Assembly (NCBI GenBank): GCA_015852425.1 | Contig: JAAAIG010000030.1 | Location: 1 to 64,000, forward strand | Source of the DNA: Gryganskiella cystojenkinii | Lineage: Eukaryota > Mortierellomycota > Mortierellomycetes > Mortierellales > Mortierellaceae | DNA length: 64,000 nucleotides | Reading direction: 5' to 3' | Part shown: positions 1 through 12,155 of the stretch, piece after piece | Layout: every line of letters begins with the position of its first letter | How positions within the stretch are numbered: position 1 is the first letter of the stretch | The notes under the pieces: generated by a model | Databases searched by the model: none | What the model saw: the letters and a program-made list of their open reading frames with translations, nothing else | Told to the model about the DNA's origin: nothing | Translations under genes and position numbers: made by a program

Positions 1-460
1 CTTCCGCCCTCTGCCGGTACCAATCATCCTTCCCCGGGCACTGACGAGAGGGATGCGCGAGTGAGATATAAAAAGTACGATCTCGGATCAAAATTTAATA
101 ATCTTGGGCGAAAACGCAGGTTACAAAAAAAATTCGGCGGTCTGGACGGCCGAAAACGAAGGAAGGGATAGAGCAAAAAGCACGCCAGCTCTTGCGCTGG
201 TGTGGTGATGACAGACTGGCAGACACTTTTGTCAGATCCTGGGGCTAGGCTTGCCTCATTTTGGTTTGGCTCTTCATGAATTCCTTCTTCGAGAGTCACA
301 ATCGAACGAGGTCTCGTGTCAGCCTGCTTGCCTTTCCTATTGCAAAAATCACACTTCTTTAACGATTCACCGTTGTGCTCTTAGTCTTTGTATGATGCAA
401 TGAAAATTTTATTAGTACATGTTGTGGATGTGGGGTTGATGATGATAATGATGATGGTAT

Positions 461-1362
461 TCAGTCCTCCATGTGGACGGGGGCATCGGCTGCTGATGGC
501 TCTGGAGGCGCCATCTCCATGGTATTCTTGACGTGTTGTTGGATCGTCAACAAAGGGTTGCTCTTGAACGCAGGGTGAGCCAACACATTCTGGAATCGAA
601 GAATCTCTTGCATACTATTGAAAGAAAAATGGGCACAATAGTCAAAACGTTAGTAGCGTGCCCCAAAGTGATCCAGATTGTGTTTTTGTAGCAGTCCCAA
701 CTGCCTCGATAATAAATCGCATGTCCAGAACGGCTCCAAACACGTACGCTGCCTTTTTCTTGGCCTTTTTGGATTGAAGAGGTTTCGAAGAGTCCGAGTG
801 GATGGTGAAATTTTGATGGTCGACGACGGGTGATGCTTCAACAGGGGCGGCGGCAGCAGCCTTGGCTTTGCTTGCTTTTGACTTTGTTGACTTGGTGGAG
901 ACAGGAGTAGGCTCGAGGTTGGTGAGAGCATTGTGAAAGGTTCCAAAGTCGACCGAGAGTGTTTGGGGTGCCTTCTTCTTCTTCTTGTCAGGGTTGTAAG
1001 TCGCCTCCAATTCTAAGTGATCATAGTTTGGAAGGACGGTCGCGTTAGAAAGACAAATTTGCCACCAAAAAGGGAATGACGAGGGGTTATTTTATGCCAA
1101 AAAAAGGCATGCAGTTCCCTCATTTCGGCTTGTACTCTATGCAATGACACGTACTTGACATCCACTTGTCATGACGCAACTTGCGTTTGTCCTTCTTGTC
1201 GACCTTGTCGTCCTCAAACTCGAGTCCGAACTGCTCCTTCATCTGTTTCATGGACTCGGGAGTATGGACTGGTGCGGGTGCTGAAGCGACAGCCTGCGCA
1301 GCCTCCCTGTTCCCGACGGCCTTGTGGTGCACGCGGCTCTTTGTTGCTTTGACCTTTGGCAT
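461..1362 (-). CDS. SLX9: Ribosome biogenesis protein SLX9-like
   Basis: Three exons on the minus strand (1155-1362, 748-1012, 461-614) join in frame to 208 aa. The N-terminus is short and basic (MPKVKATKSRVHHK), followed by KKDKRKLRHDKWM, a Lys-rich KKKKKAPQT stretch and an Ala/Lys-rich middle. The C-terminus carries the family signature MQEILRFQNVLAHPAFKSNP and ends just after HVKN. Slx9/FAM207A proteins are small nucleolar proteins of the 90S/40S pre-ribosome that help processing and export of the small subunit. Donors are GTACGT at both introns, and intron 2 has a CTACTAAC branch-like site. It lies divergent to the CCA-adding enzyme gene. The first ATG after the promoter was chosen. The match rests on motif recall; the size is typical of the family. 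Confidence 0.82.
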
Positions 1363-2061
1363 TCCGTTACGTCGATGTGTGAATGTGGTGAAGATGGAGG
1401 AGGGAATGAACAAATAATGGCAGAAATTGGTAGGTTTGGGTGCATGCCGAAAATGGGTCTCCCACAAGGAAAAAAAGAAAAAAGAGGACTGGTAAACACA
1501 AGCCACCAATGTCCTTGCAAGCCAATTTCTTTGGGCGCAGACACTCTCTGCGCGCCTCTTTTCACCTTTTTATCCGTTGTGTGTGCTCGACAGGCAAAAG
1601 CATTCAGACTTCTGCAGTACACATCTCTATTCTATACCTGTCCTGAGCATTCCCGACTAATTCCATCACTCCTAGTCATTCAGAAACATAACTCATTCTA
1701 TCGTGCACCCCCCTGCCTGCATTCATTCTCCCACGCCTTTTCTACAACAGCAGCAACCTGTGATACCTGTTTGCCACCAACTTTGTTTCTATTTTTCACA
1801 TTGGAGGGCGAGCAGCGCAAGAACGCGGCCCCACAAGAGGTGGCCGCTACCATTGCAAAGATACCTTCACAGGATATCCCGCTTGAGTCTGCTGGACTGA
1901 AACGGAAAGCATCCTCGGATCTATCACCGGCCGGACCAGATGAGGCCAACAAGCAGCCGCGTGTCTTGCCAGTGAGTTATGGGACAAGCGTGTTCTTTCG
2001 ACGACCGGTCGTAAATCAGGGTCAAGTGCAAGAGGTGTCGTCATCACAGGGGCCGCGGCCG

Positions 2062-4311
2062 ATGGTCATCCAACTCACAGATCAGGAAGCCAAGATCTGT
2101 GAAGTTTTGGATCAGGTCGCGCGCAAGTACGAAGCAAAGGAAGGCAAGAAGGTTCAGCTTCGTATCGCTGGAGGATGGGTCCGTGATAAGGTGAGCACAA
2201 AAGTACTCTTGTTTGTCCAGCTTCCCGGCGCCATAGCCGATATTTTATGAGTACTGACCAGCCTTTGATCTAACCAGCTCTTAGGACTTTCCTGTCATGA
2301 CTTGGATATCGGCTTGGATACGATGATGGGCTTTGAATTCGCAACACTCGTGAACGACCACATGCAATCGCTTGGACACCAGAAACGGACCATCGCTAAA
2401 ATCGCGACCAACCCCGAAAAGTCTAAACATCTCGAGACTGCGACGATGGTTGTTCTGGGCATGCCTTTGGACTTTGTCAACCTCCGGTCAGAAGTGTACG
2501 ATGACGAGAGTCGGATTCCAACGGAAATCGTAAGATATAGCATCGTCAAGCGTCATGTGTCGGATGTAATGATGAAATCGACAATGTCACTAACAACCTT
2601 CTCCCTCATTCTGTTCCGCTTAGACATTTGGAACTCCCTCCGAGGACGCTGAACGACGAGACATCACCATCAACGCACTCTTTTACAATATCCACACTCA
2701 TACTGTCGAGGACTTTACAGGGAAAGGGCTGGAAGATCTTCGAAATGGACTGGTCCGCACCCCACTTGAACCCTACACTACATTCTCACAGGATCCCTTA
2801 CGAGTGATGCGGTGTATCAGGTTCGCTTCTCGATTTCATTTTGCAATCTCGGACGAAACCAAACAGGCGATCCTGGATCCAAGGATCAAACAAGTCCTCA
2901 AAACTAAGATCTCCAAGGAGCGGATCGGCGCAGAGCTCGACAAGATGATTGATGATGGCGCAGGTCGCAGTACAGCAATCAGGTTGCTGAACGAACTTGG
3001 GCTCTATGATGTGGTCTTTGCACCACCTGAGACCGACAGGACTACCAAGGGGACGACGGTGGTCGAGGGTGAGATTGGAGAAATCGATGAGGCGTTCAAG
3101 CTCGTTTGGATCTTGGAATGGATCTTGAAAATCCATCCCAACGTCGACAGCGGTGCAGTGGTTAAAGACAGTGAATGCAATAATACCGAGTATGAACCAG
3201 AAGCGGATGCAGAACAAGAGTCATTACTGCAACAGGTCCGAGCGTCGCCAGAGCTTGTCAGTCATCTATACCCAGTGGTGAGAACTCAGCCCTCGGCTCC
3301 ATCTCACATCCCCCAGATAATTCCCAAAGACACGGAACAAGACCCTGTTAAGCTTGGTCAACGGAACTTGATCCTCGCTGGGATGTTGTACCCTTATCGC
3401 GCCATGACCGCCAAAGTGAACAAGAAGTTTATGCCTGCCGGGTCATGGATCCTGCGGTTTGGTCTCAAGGGTCGGAATCTGGATATCGAGATTGTGACCA
3501 AGCTCGTGGAGAGTCTAAAGAATGTCCAACGAGTTGTGGATTTGGTCTCTTCAAAACCAAAGTCAGGCGATCCGGCAGGTGAAGAGGCAATTCGGCAAGA
3601 ACGAGCAGAGATGGGGATGGTAATCCGAGACATTGGATTCATTATTGTGGTTGGGAAAAAATGGCCTTGTGCTTTTATCCTGGCTCTCGCCGCGGAACTT
3701 CTTCCAAAGTTTGAACAGCTCAAGCAAGGTATCTTTGGTAAGATCACTCTACTGCTTAAGTATTATTGTTCTTTTTGTGCTCATGTATTACCGATTTTTC
3801 TTTTCATGTCGCTGACCCAGTCTGTTATTTCTCTGCAGACGAAGACGTTCAAACAGCTATCGCAAAATATAACTCGTTCTTGTCGAAAGCAGAAGTATAC
3901 AAGATCGAACACTGTTTTACCTGGAAGTACCTCGTTGATGTAAGCTGTATTTAATTTTTCTGTTCATTTGTTCTAAATCCTGGGGTTTCTCATCAGGATA
4001 GCCCTCTGCTGTGGTGGTTTATATTTGTTGTTGTTGCTGTAGTAGTTATTTGAAAGTACCTTTCATGCAGCAAGAAAGAAAAGGCAACGTACGAATGACG
4101 AAAACTGTCGCCAACAAGAAAACACTGACACGATTTTATCTGTCTTTTTCAAATTTAGGGCAAAGAACTGACAAAGTTGCTTCAAGTCCGGGCAGGGCCT
4201 AAAATTACGGATTACCTTCAGATCATTATGCGATGGCAGCTTCGAAACCCAGAGTCGTCCAAGGAAGAGTGTCAGCAGTGGGTCTTGAGTCATAAGGATC
4301 AATTTCCATAA
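2062..4311 (+). CDS. CCA1: CCA-adding enzyme (tRNA nucleotidyltransferase)
   Basis: Adds the 3' CCA end to nuclear and mitochondrial tRNAs. Exons 2062-2190, 2278-2529, 2624-3737, 3839-3939 and 4159-4311 join in frame to 582 aa from this ATG. Class II nucleotidyltransferase motifs run in order: LRIAGGWVRDK, SCHDLDIGLD with the catalytic DxD, RRDITINALFYN, EDFTGKGLEDL and SQDPLRVMRCIRFASRF. A long helical tail follows. The reading frame stays open upstream to about 1800 and contains KRKASS (NLS-like), so the true N-terminus is probably further 5'. An ATG at 1509 begins an Arg/Ser/Phe-rich mitochondrial-type leader that could splice in (GTAC donor at 1617, AG before 1816). The family normally makes mitochondrial and nucleo-cytosolic forms from one gene by alternative starts. 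The identity is secure; the 5' end is not. Confidence 0.93.
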
Positions 4312-6219
4312 AGTCGTGAAGACAATAACAAAAATACGAGAAGGGTGATCGATATTGTACCCCTGTTTTGTCTGCATCTAATGGTTATGATTTGAAGATA
4401 CGTGCCTAGAGCGTGACCTTTATTCTTCTATTTTCTTTGTTGCAACCAGGGGGAAATGAGGATCACCATCTGCCCTGTTCCCTTCTTCCAAGTAGGAGGA
4501 AGGAAAGCGTTCATTTCAAGAATAGGGAATTCGAACAGACCTACACCAACCACTGCATATGAGCACAAAAAAGGACGCTAAAACTGAACGTTGAAAAAAG
4601 ATGGTCTTTGCTGTCTTTATATGTATTGCTTTTTTACTGCTTATGCGTTCAACGGATCGACGTAAAAACGGCATCGCCTCTTCTCATCCCATCTTTTATG
4701 TACAAACGGAAGGGAAAGAGACGGAGAAGAGTCGACTCCTTCTTCCCTCCAAAATGGATAAGATGAACAGCACAGAACGGAACACAAGAAAAAGATCACG
4801 ATGGGATATTTTTGTATTTGGTCGATCGGGAGGAAGAAGAGAAGGGTTTCAGGTGGAGTGGAAAGTCGGAACAAATGCTGCAAGGCACAATAAGTTGGAC
4901 AGGGTAGACAAGAACAATCAACAGCCTAACCACCTCCACTCACTCGCTCTTGCCCACATTCTCCATTGTGTACCTCAGCAATACGAGGTCAATATTTTTG
5001 AAGACTGCAGGGGTGAAGAGCGTATTTTTCGAGTGCTTTTGTCTTCTGTTTGTTCGACAAAGTGGGACAGGGCCATGTGGCAAGAAAAATATACAAAAAG
5101 ATTACACAAGACTGGACCAGACCACCTTTTGTTCAGAACGGCGATTTTCTTATTTGTCGAACAAACAAAAAAAAAAAATCAAAAGAACCAGGTGCCACCG
5201 GGAGCGGACTTGCTCTGTCGTCAATTACGATGATAAGACTAAGAGTTAAAGAAAAATATCCTTTACTGTATTGCGCCTTTCAATTTGGAGGACAAGTAGG
5301 GGCAGCAGTAATACGAGGGTGTCCAGGTCAGTGCGAGAATATAAAAAACAGTCGAAATATGAGTGTTCGAAGACGGGACCAATAGCGCAAAGGCTAATTT
5401 TGGCAAGACAGCGAATAGAACAAAGAGCCACCATGTTGAAGTAAAACAACAATGCATAAACGAACATCATTAAGGAAACAGGGTCACTTGTCATGGGTGG
5501 TCATGGGCAGACAGAGTATCATTCCGGTTCTTGCTGGTGCTGGGGTTTTGAATTGTTTCTTCCTTCTACTATTTATTTTCCTGTGTGTAATTCAATTCAT
5601 TCAGGTCCCATTGCGATCAATTTTTTTTTTGCCTTTCGTCCCTTTGCTACTGCCCCAACTACTATCCGCACACACACACTCTCACTCTTTCTCTCTCTAG
5701 ACCCGTGTGTCTGAGTACGTTCACATTCACACTCGACCTCTTCTGTACACTACTCTCTTTCCTCTCTCTCCCATTCGACATTCAACAGGGGTCGAATCGG
5801 TCTCATTGTCTTCCCTCCACAAGAAAGAAGAAAAAAGGTAAAAACTTCTCCGACGCGCTCTCTTCTCTATTTGAACGTCGAACAAAAAAATTCGCGTCGT
5901 CGCCACGAAAAGAATTAATTTTTTGCTTTGCCATCCTCTCTCTCCTTTCCTCCTTTGTCCTCCTTGCTTTGTTTCCATTGATCTGACCCACTTTTTTTCA
6001 TTTTTCATTTTTTTTTTTTGGTACCTTTCATTCTTTTTTTCATTTTAGATATTACTCTACAAAAACAATCACCATTTCTTCCAAGCAGCTACCTTTTTTT
6101 AGCTCGTAAACAACTGGCTTTAAACGATCACAGCAGAAGAGAGAAAGAAGGAAGGAGATCTGCAAAAGAAACAAAAGAAATCAACCTGACAACCTGTTGA
6201 CAACCTTGTCCAGGATTCC
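4312..6219 (+). other. Intergenic region and probable long 5' leader of the PX-PB1 gene
   Basis: No convincing gene. A 210-codon open frame at 4601-5236 has no domain and a composition like the surrounding non-coding DNA. From about 5500 the plus strand becomes strongly pyrimidine-rich, with CA/CT runs ending in CTCTCTCTAG at 5691-5700. This could be the 3' end of a leader intron of the downstream gene. Confidence 0.4.
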
Positions 6220-9200
6220 ATGTCTTCATCTGCCAGTACCCAGCCAGGGCTTGCGATGATGTCTCATGGGCATGTTCCTCACCACCATGGGTTCACTCAT
6301 CCGACCTCACCACCACAGCAGCAATCCCCGTACCAGCAGCAACAATTTCTACAACAGCGACAGCGCCAACTCTCTGGATCGAGCGTGGAAAGTGGCGGCA
6401 ACAACAACAATATGCGCGTTCCAATCCAAAATCAGGAACAACATCAACAATATCAATTGCATCAACTAGTCCGACAGCGTGGTCGCACAAATAGTAACAA
6501 CAACAGCGCCAGTAACCACAGTCAATATGCGTCAAAGTTCAGTAGCTCCAATAGCAATATTATTCTCCTACCACGTCCTACAAACCACAATCTAACTCAT
6601 CAGCAACATCAACAAGATCATCTATGGCAGCAACCTCAGCACCAGAGGTCTCAGACTCAAGCTCGAGATTCGACTGCGACGACCGGACATGTAGCGCCGA
6701 CGACGGTCTCCTTCATGCCGATCACCGCCAGTCTTCAGGTTGGCGATCAGTTCTCGACGAGAGCCAACCATCACCAAGACAACAGCATTGGAAGCGTCTC
6801 TAGTCCTACACTTACTACTTTTGCAGGATACAATCAAGCCACATCTTCCTCTACAACGACGACTTTCTACTCAGGTGTTAAATTAGCGCCACCAGTTCTC
6901 AGCGCGACCGTGATCGAGTACCCTCAAATGGATCACCCCTCACAGCAACAACCACATCACAGAGGCCTGGATATGAAGACGTGGTACACTATTCAGGTGC
7001 AACCCTGCGATCTCGTCGTACCGTCCTCTTCATCTACCTCTGTCAACAACAAAAACAAGGATAGCAGCGTAAAGAAGATCCCGTCCATGACCTCGATCCG
7101 TCGAAAGCCTTATAGGATCTATCGAAGGTATGAGGATGTGGTTGACTTTGCGGATCAACTCGAGGAAGAGTTCCCAGGTCTGATGATTTCGTCTCGCCAG
7201 CTGTCGTCGACATCGTCGTCCATCACCGTGTCCACGCCCGCATCGGCAATGCATGTAAGTTGAGCTTTTTGTTCACGTAAGCTGCACGTCGAGTCACACC
7301 CCTCTCTTCTTTTCATTGTTCTTTTTTGTCACTTTCCCTTGCATTTTCACTTTTTTTTTTCTTTCCCTGATCCACGCTCTCGCACTCTCTGTCTCTCTTT
7401 GATTAACGGAGAGAGAGAGAGAAAGGGAGAGAGACAGACAGGACGCCCAACGATGCACAACCACAAATATTATGTCAATCTTTTCGAACCATCTCTCAAA
7501 TACTCTTTTTTTTTAATATTATATTTGCGTGCGCTTGAGGCGTGTGGTCTCGCTTTTTTTGCTTGAGATCTTGCCAACCTTCAGTTCGTTGTAACCACCT
7601 TCGTAACGCGTCTTTCGATCCTTCTATCATACTTTCAATCTTTCTTTTGTTTCAATTCTTTTTTTTTCAGATGTTTCTTGAAGTAACCCCCCCTTTCAGA
7701 ACTATGGGTTTTATTCTGTTGAGCGTGTGACCCTGACCTCCAAAAATACGCTTCCTAAGAGAGGGGGGAAGAGGAGAGAAGTACGCAAGAGAAGAAAAAA
7801 AAGGGAGCGAAAGAGTGAAGGGATGGGGACGGGAGGTTAACGACTGAGAGAAGAGGGGGCCAAAGAAAAAGGGAGTCATGAGCAAAGCCCACCCTGAAGG
7901 CCGTCAACAAGCTCTTTCCACGATGAGGGATAGGATAGTCAAAAAAAGACGATGCAAACGTAGTTGTTTTTTTTTGGGATTGCACCGCTAACCAGAAGAG
8001 AGTTCAACGAAAGAAAGCGCGATTTTTTCAACAAGGTTCAAATCAATCTTGGGTGCGGTGATTTGGAGATGGAGTGTGTAATCGAACGGAGTAAAGGCGC
8101 CTTCCACCACAACAGACAGGGCAAATTCACTTGACTTGGCAAAGACAATTTTCAGAATTGCCAGAAAGGATGGACAATTACGACAAGAAACAAAAAAAGC
8201 ACAGAAACACAGATAAACAGCGCACGATCCAGGCATTCGGGGAGAAAAAAAAAAAGGGGGGGGGGGGGACCAGAGAGGACTGAACAACAAACAAACTAGA
8301 GAAAAAAACCTTGGTGTTCTGAAACAATGAAGATTAGGGCACTGTAAGGTCGACTGGGGAACGTAACACTCGCACACGAACACAACAGGCAACAAACAAA
8401 AAAAACTCAATTGATACCTTCCTTTGCCAATTGACCAGTTGGGGTCCTTCTCTTTGTCAATATTCTTAATGTTCATTTCCCTGTCTCGCTTTCTCTCTAT
8501 CTACCTCGTTCTCTCCTTCTCTCTCCTGAACTTTTGAAAATCCAGGAACTTCCCTGGAAGATGGTGGAGAAGAGGTCTATTCTTGGAAGAATTCCCTCTT
8601 GTTCGAATGTGGTCCTTCAGCCCAAGCAATTTAACTTGTTCCACTTTGGTCTCGTATGATTCTTTTTTACTCATCGTACTCAATTATATTATAACTTTTT
8701 TTTCCCCTCCCTCTCTCTATTGATGCCTTGGTAGGACAATGGCTGCAAGAGTTCCATCTCGCACAAGGGGGACCTTTCTTCGATCTTGCTAGACTCTGTC
8801 GACGAAAGCAGCTACGGTACCACCGCGGGAATCCATTTTCAACAGCACCCCATGGTCACAAAGTCTTTTACCCCTGCATCATTCTCGGCCACAACAAATA
8901 CGACGGTCGGTGCACTGACAGGGGGAAATACGATCACAGGCACAACATCATCAAGCGCAGCTCCAAATGCCGCGGACCATTATCAACAACACCAACAACA
9001 GTACGGAAACGGTGGGAAAGGGGTGGTTGCTTTGCCTCGATTGAAATCAAGACTGGTTCTGTTTATGACCAAAGCCGTTTGTTTGCAACGCAAAGAGGAA
9101 CTAGATCGATACCTGAGCGAGCTCTTCAGTTTGGGGCCGATCATGGCTCAGTCAAGACTGGTAGCCGAGTTCTTTGGGATCTGGAAGACAGATATGGAGA

Positions 9201-12130
9201 TGCATCTCAGTCAAGAGGACCGGGATCCTTTGGCCCTTCATTCTGGAGTCACTTCGCCGATCATGGGCGCGGATACGGGTATAGTCTCGACCGCAACCAC
9301 GGTTTCCTTTGCCAAATTTTCCGCGGTGGCTGAACGTACTTCGACTCCTGCCTATACTCCTGCTGCGGGATACTATCCTGACGGTCCGACGGGACAGTTG
9401 AAAGAACGAACACAGAGTCGGGGACCAGCAGCAGAGGACCAGAGCCGGCAGGAAAGGGAGGACAACGACAGCAACAGGCGCAAGGACACGGTGCGAACGG
9501 GGAACCTTACCATCAGCAGGAAGGAGGACCAAGAAAAGAAGGTTAATGAGGGGGAAGGTACAAACAAGGACAACGGTCCAATCAGGAGGACTATCAACAA
9601 CAAAACGACCCTTGATGCGTTGTCGTCGTTGTCGTCGTCCATGGTCGATGCTGTCATCCCTTCTTCTTCCGCGACTTCTTCCTCTTCTTCTTCTTCTTTT
9701 ACTTCTTCTCCCCCTCCAGTAACCGCTCCTATGCCGTCGTCCACTTTTAATCTTTCCAATATCAACGCCTCAGCTGCAACGGTCGACGACAACAAACCGG
9801 GACGACTCTTAATCATCAACAAAGCCCCCACCATCCACACCAGTGCCAGTGACTCGGACGCTAACACCGATTACTTGGCTTCGCCTGCACCCTCGCCCCA
9901 TCCTACCACCATGCCCAAACAACCCTTGTTTACTGAGGACATGGATTCAGAAATGACCTCACCAACAATGACCACTGCAGATGAGAACCATGGTGATTAT
10001 GATTCCACACCAGAGCGATCACCAGTCGATGATATCGCTACGCGTACACTTAAAAAGTTCAAATCTCTTCGACGATCAAACACTCTCGCCACTAATGGTT
10101 CTCCATCACAGCAGCATCAACCACATTCAGATCAACGTATGGTCGAGCCCGAAACACCTGTCGCCTCCCTTGCTTCGACCACAGCCACCAGCGCTTCCTC
10201 AACTACCTCGCCACCTCCAACTTCGTCCTCGACTCAACCAGGTCAACCCATTAAGACTAAAGTCATGAAACGATCCAAGACAGCAGTCTTTCGAACAGAA
10301 GTGAGCATGCAACCACTCTCGTCCTGGAACGTGATCCCACCGTGGAACAGGATCCCAACTGCGCTTACTACTTCCAGCAGCGGTGCCTCTTCTGCTTCCT
10401 CGACGACCACATCGGACTCTGCAAGCCGAATGCCCATCTCCCCTGTCAGCCCAGTTTCTTTGCATGATGGCGCGTCGCTGATCAGTAGCAGACTCAACAG
10501 CCCCGCGACGGAAGAATCCGATCCGTTCAACAAGCTTGACACTTCGACGACGACATCGATCACCGTCGAGGAGAGACCTCGACCCTTTAGAATGACCATG
10601 ACCCACTCCAAGACCATGTCCGCAATCGCGACCTTACCTAGTCTGAACATGGGGAGCGAAGACCACGTAACCCCAACAGCTCCCTCTGAATCCTCTGTTG
10701 GAGGAACGACCATGACAAAAAGTCTTAGCGCCAACCACGCAGTGCAACCATCCGCAAGATTGGCCGCTTTCTCTGGAAGCGGTGCTCGGTCCATGTCTGT
10801 TTCATCGGGCACACCCGCTTACATGTCGGGATCTTCACCCTCGGTCGCGTCACCTACGACTGCTCCTCTGGTAGCGCCTTGGAACCGAGTCGACCCGAAC
10901 GCAGAGATGAACACACATCTGCACTCGTTGATCAAGATCTCTGGCCAGCCCTCGCCTTCGATCTTAGGTCCTTCGTCCTCTATGAACAATTCGCCGTTTG
11001 TGCCCGTGGAATTGGGTCGATCGTTCTTGAAGAAGGAGGCCGCAACTGTGTCGGCACTCAAAAAATCCAACACAATGTCGCAGAGAGCCTTGTTGGAGCA
11101 TCAGCGAGTCGTCCCGGTCTTAAGCATGCCTCCTTCCAAGGTCAAGTCTTTGTCATCTTCTTTGTCGTCGACGACGATGACGACCGATGATACGCCAGTG
11201 CCCAAGAGGAAAGGCATGACCCACTCGATCTCGGCTCCGTCAGGTCTCGTTCCCAAGATGGTCATTTCTGCCCCAATCGAACCCTCCCGCCCTTCGAGTG
11301 GTCCTGACTACAGTTACAGCAGCACTGGCAATCCGGCACGGTCCCGGATGCAAAAACGAGCCTCTCTTGCGTCCTCCTCAGCTCTCGCCTCGATCGCCAC
11401 AGAGATGGATCGGACCTCATCTGCACCTGGAGCCTTCCCCGCCGGCGTGAACCCTTCATCCACAACGACCCTGATCAAGAAACGCTACCCTCGACGCGAA
11501 TCCGGACCCCATTCGCCCACCATGTCGACCAAACAGCCAGTGGGGATTTTGAAAAAGACGAATCATCAGCCTCCACAGCAAACCATTGGAGGTCGCAAGA
11601 CCAGTCTCACGGTCCCTATGAACGGCATCTTTCCCGTTCACCCACAAGGTTTACATTCGATTCTGGGTACAGGATCCAGTTCTTCGTCCCCAGTTCCTTC
11701 TCCGACTCCCTCGCCAGGTCCTTTGTCGTCTTCGTTAATCACAACCTTCAAGATTGTGATGGACGCAGATACGATCGTAGCTTTGCAGGTTGTAGAGGAC
11801 AGGGATTTTGTCCTGACGTTGACAGATCTCCAGTCTCGCGTGCGGACAAAACTGTTGAAGTCGAACATTGAGCTGCCGGAAAAGTTTGAGTTGATCTGGA
11901 CTAATGTCGCGTCTGCTTCGGGTGCCTCGACTGCGGTCCTGGCCGTGGCAGCTGTGGAGTCTGGTGGTTCGACACCGTTGAAGACGGATGAGGATCTTCA
12001 CAAGGCGATTCATGAATCGAGGAATAANNNNNNNNNNNNNNNNNNNNNNNNNNNNNNNNNNNNNNNNNNNNNNNNNNNNNNNNNNNNNNNNNNNNNNNNN
12101 NNNNNNNNNNNNNNNNNCTTTTGTAAATAA
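6220..12130 (+). CDS. PX-PB1 domain protein (Bem1/Scd2-like domain pair, no SH3)
   Basis: Two exons, 6220-7254 and 8735-12130, joined at a GTAAGT donor in phase 0, give about 1476 aa including 30 unknown residues at the N-gap. The first ~240 residues are Gln/His/Ser/Asn-rich. A PX domain starts near residue 250 (MKTWYTIQVQPCDLVV), has the RIYRRYEDVVDFADQL phosphoinositide-binding segment, is interrupted by about 130 low-complexity residues containing the intron, and resumes at LPRLKSRLVLF through EELDRYLSELF. A Ser/Thr/Pro-rich region of ~850 residues follows. The C-terminus is a PB1 fold (TTFKIVMDADTIVALQV, then LKTDEDLHKAI) cut by the gap. PX-PB1 is the order seen in the polarity scaffolds Bem1/Scd2, but SH3 domains are absent here. 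A role in membrane-linked polarity or NADPH-oxidase-type scaffolding is inference. The stop shown depends on the gap length being right. Confidence 0.8.
7255..8734 (+). other. Unusually long intron (1480 bp) inside the PX domain
   Basis: Starts GTAAGT and ends TTGGTAG. It is about ten times the usual intron length in this window. It contains a GA-repeat (7409-7441), a 13-base G run near 8256-8268 and no recognisable exon. A 162-codon minus-strand frame (7988-8476) resembles no protein I know. Confidence 0.6.
7409..7441. repeat. GA-rich simple repeat
   Basis: A GAGAGA tract degenerating to GACAGACAGG, within the long intron of the PX-PB1 gene. Confidence 0.8.
12028..12117. other. Assembly gap (90 N)
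   Basis: Ninety unknown bases replace the end of the PB1 domain. The left flank ends in GAGGAATAA and the right flank opens with 9-bp repeats, so the missing piece is probably an AT-rich tandem repeat. The gap length may be an estimate. Confidence 0.99.
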
Positions 12131-12155
12131 TGTTTATAATGTCCATAATGTTCAT
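12129..12155. repeat. 9-bp tandem repeat at the gap edge
   Basis: Three consecutive units AATGTTTAT, AATGTCCAT and AATGTTCAT. A related copy (CATGTTCATAATGTCCC) appears about 80 bp further on. They probably belong to the array that broke the assembly. Confidence 0.7.

Noticed and set aside
24..299. 91-codon minus-strand frame at the left edge
   Set aside because: No conserved motif and no support for splicing; composition like non-coding DNA.
4601..5236. 210-codon frame upstream of the PX-PB1 gene
   Set aside because: Composition matches intergenic DNA and shows no domain or conserved motif. More likely part of a leader or promoter.
7988..8476. 162-codon minus-strand frame in the long intron
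   Set aside because: Rich in Phe/Cys/Ser from homopolymer tracts, with no recognisable domain and no splice partner.
9152..11868. Several 60-190-codon minus-strand frames across the PX-PB1 exon
   Set aside because: Antisense shadows of Ser/Thr/Pro codon runs.
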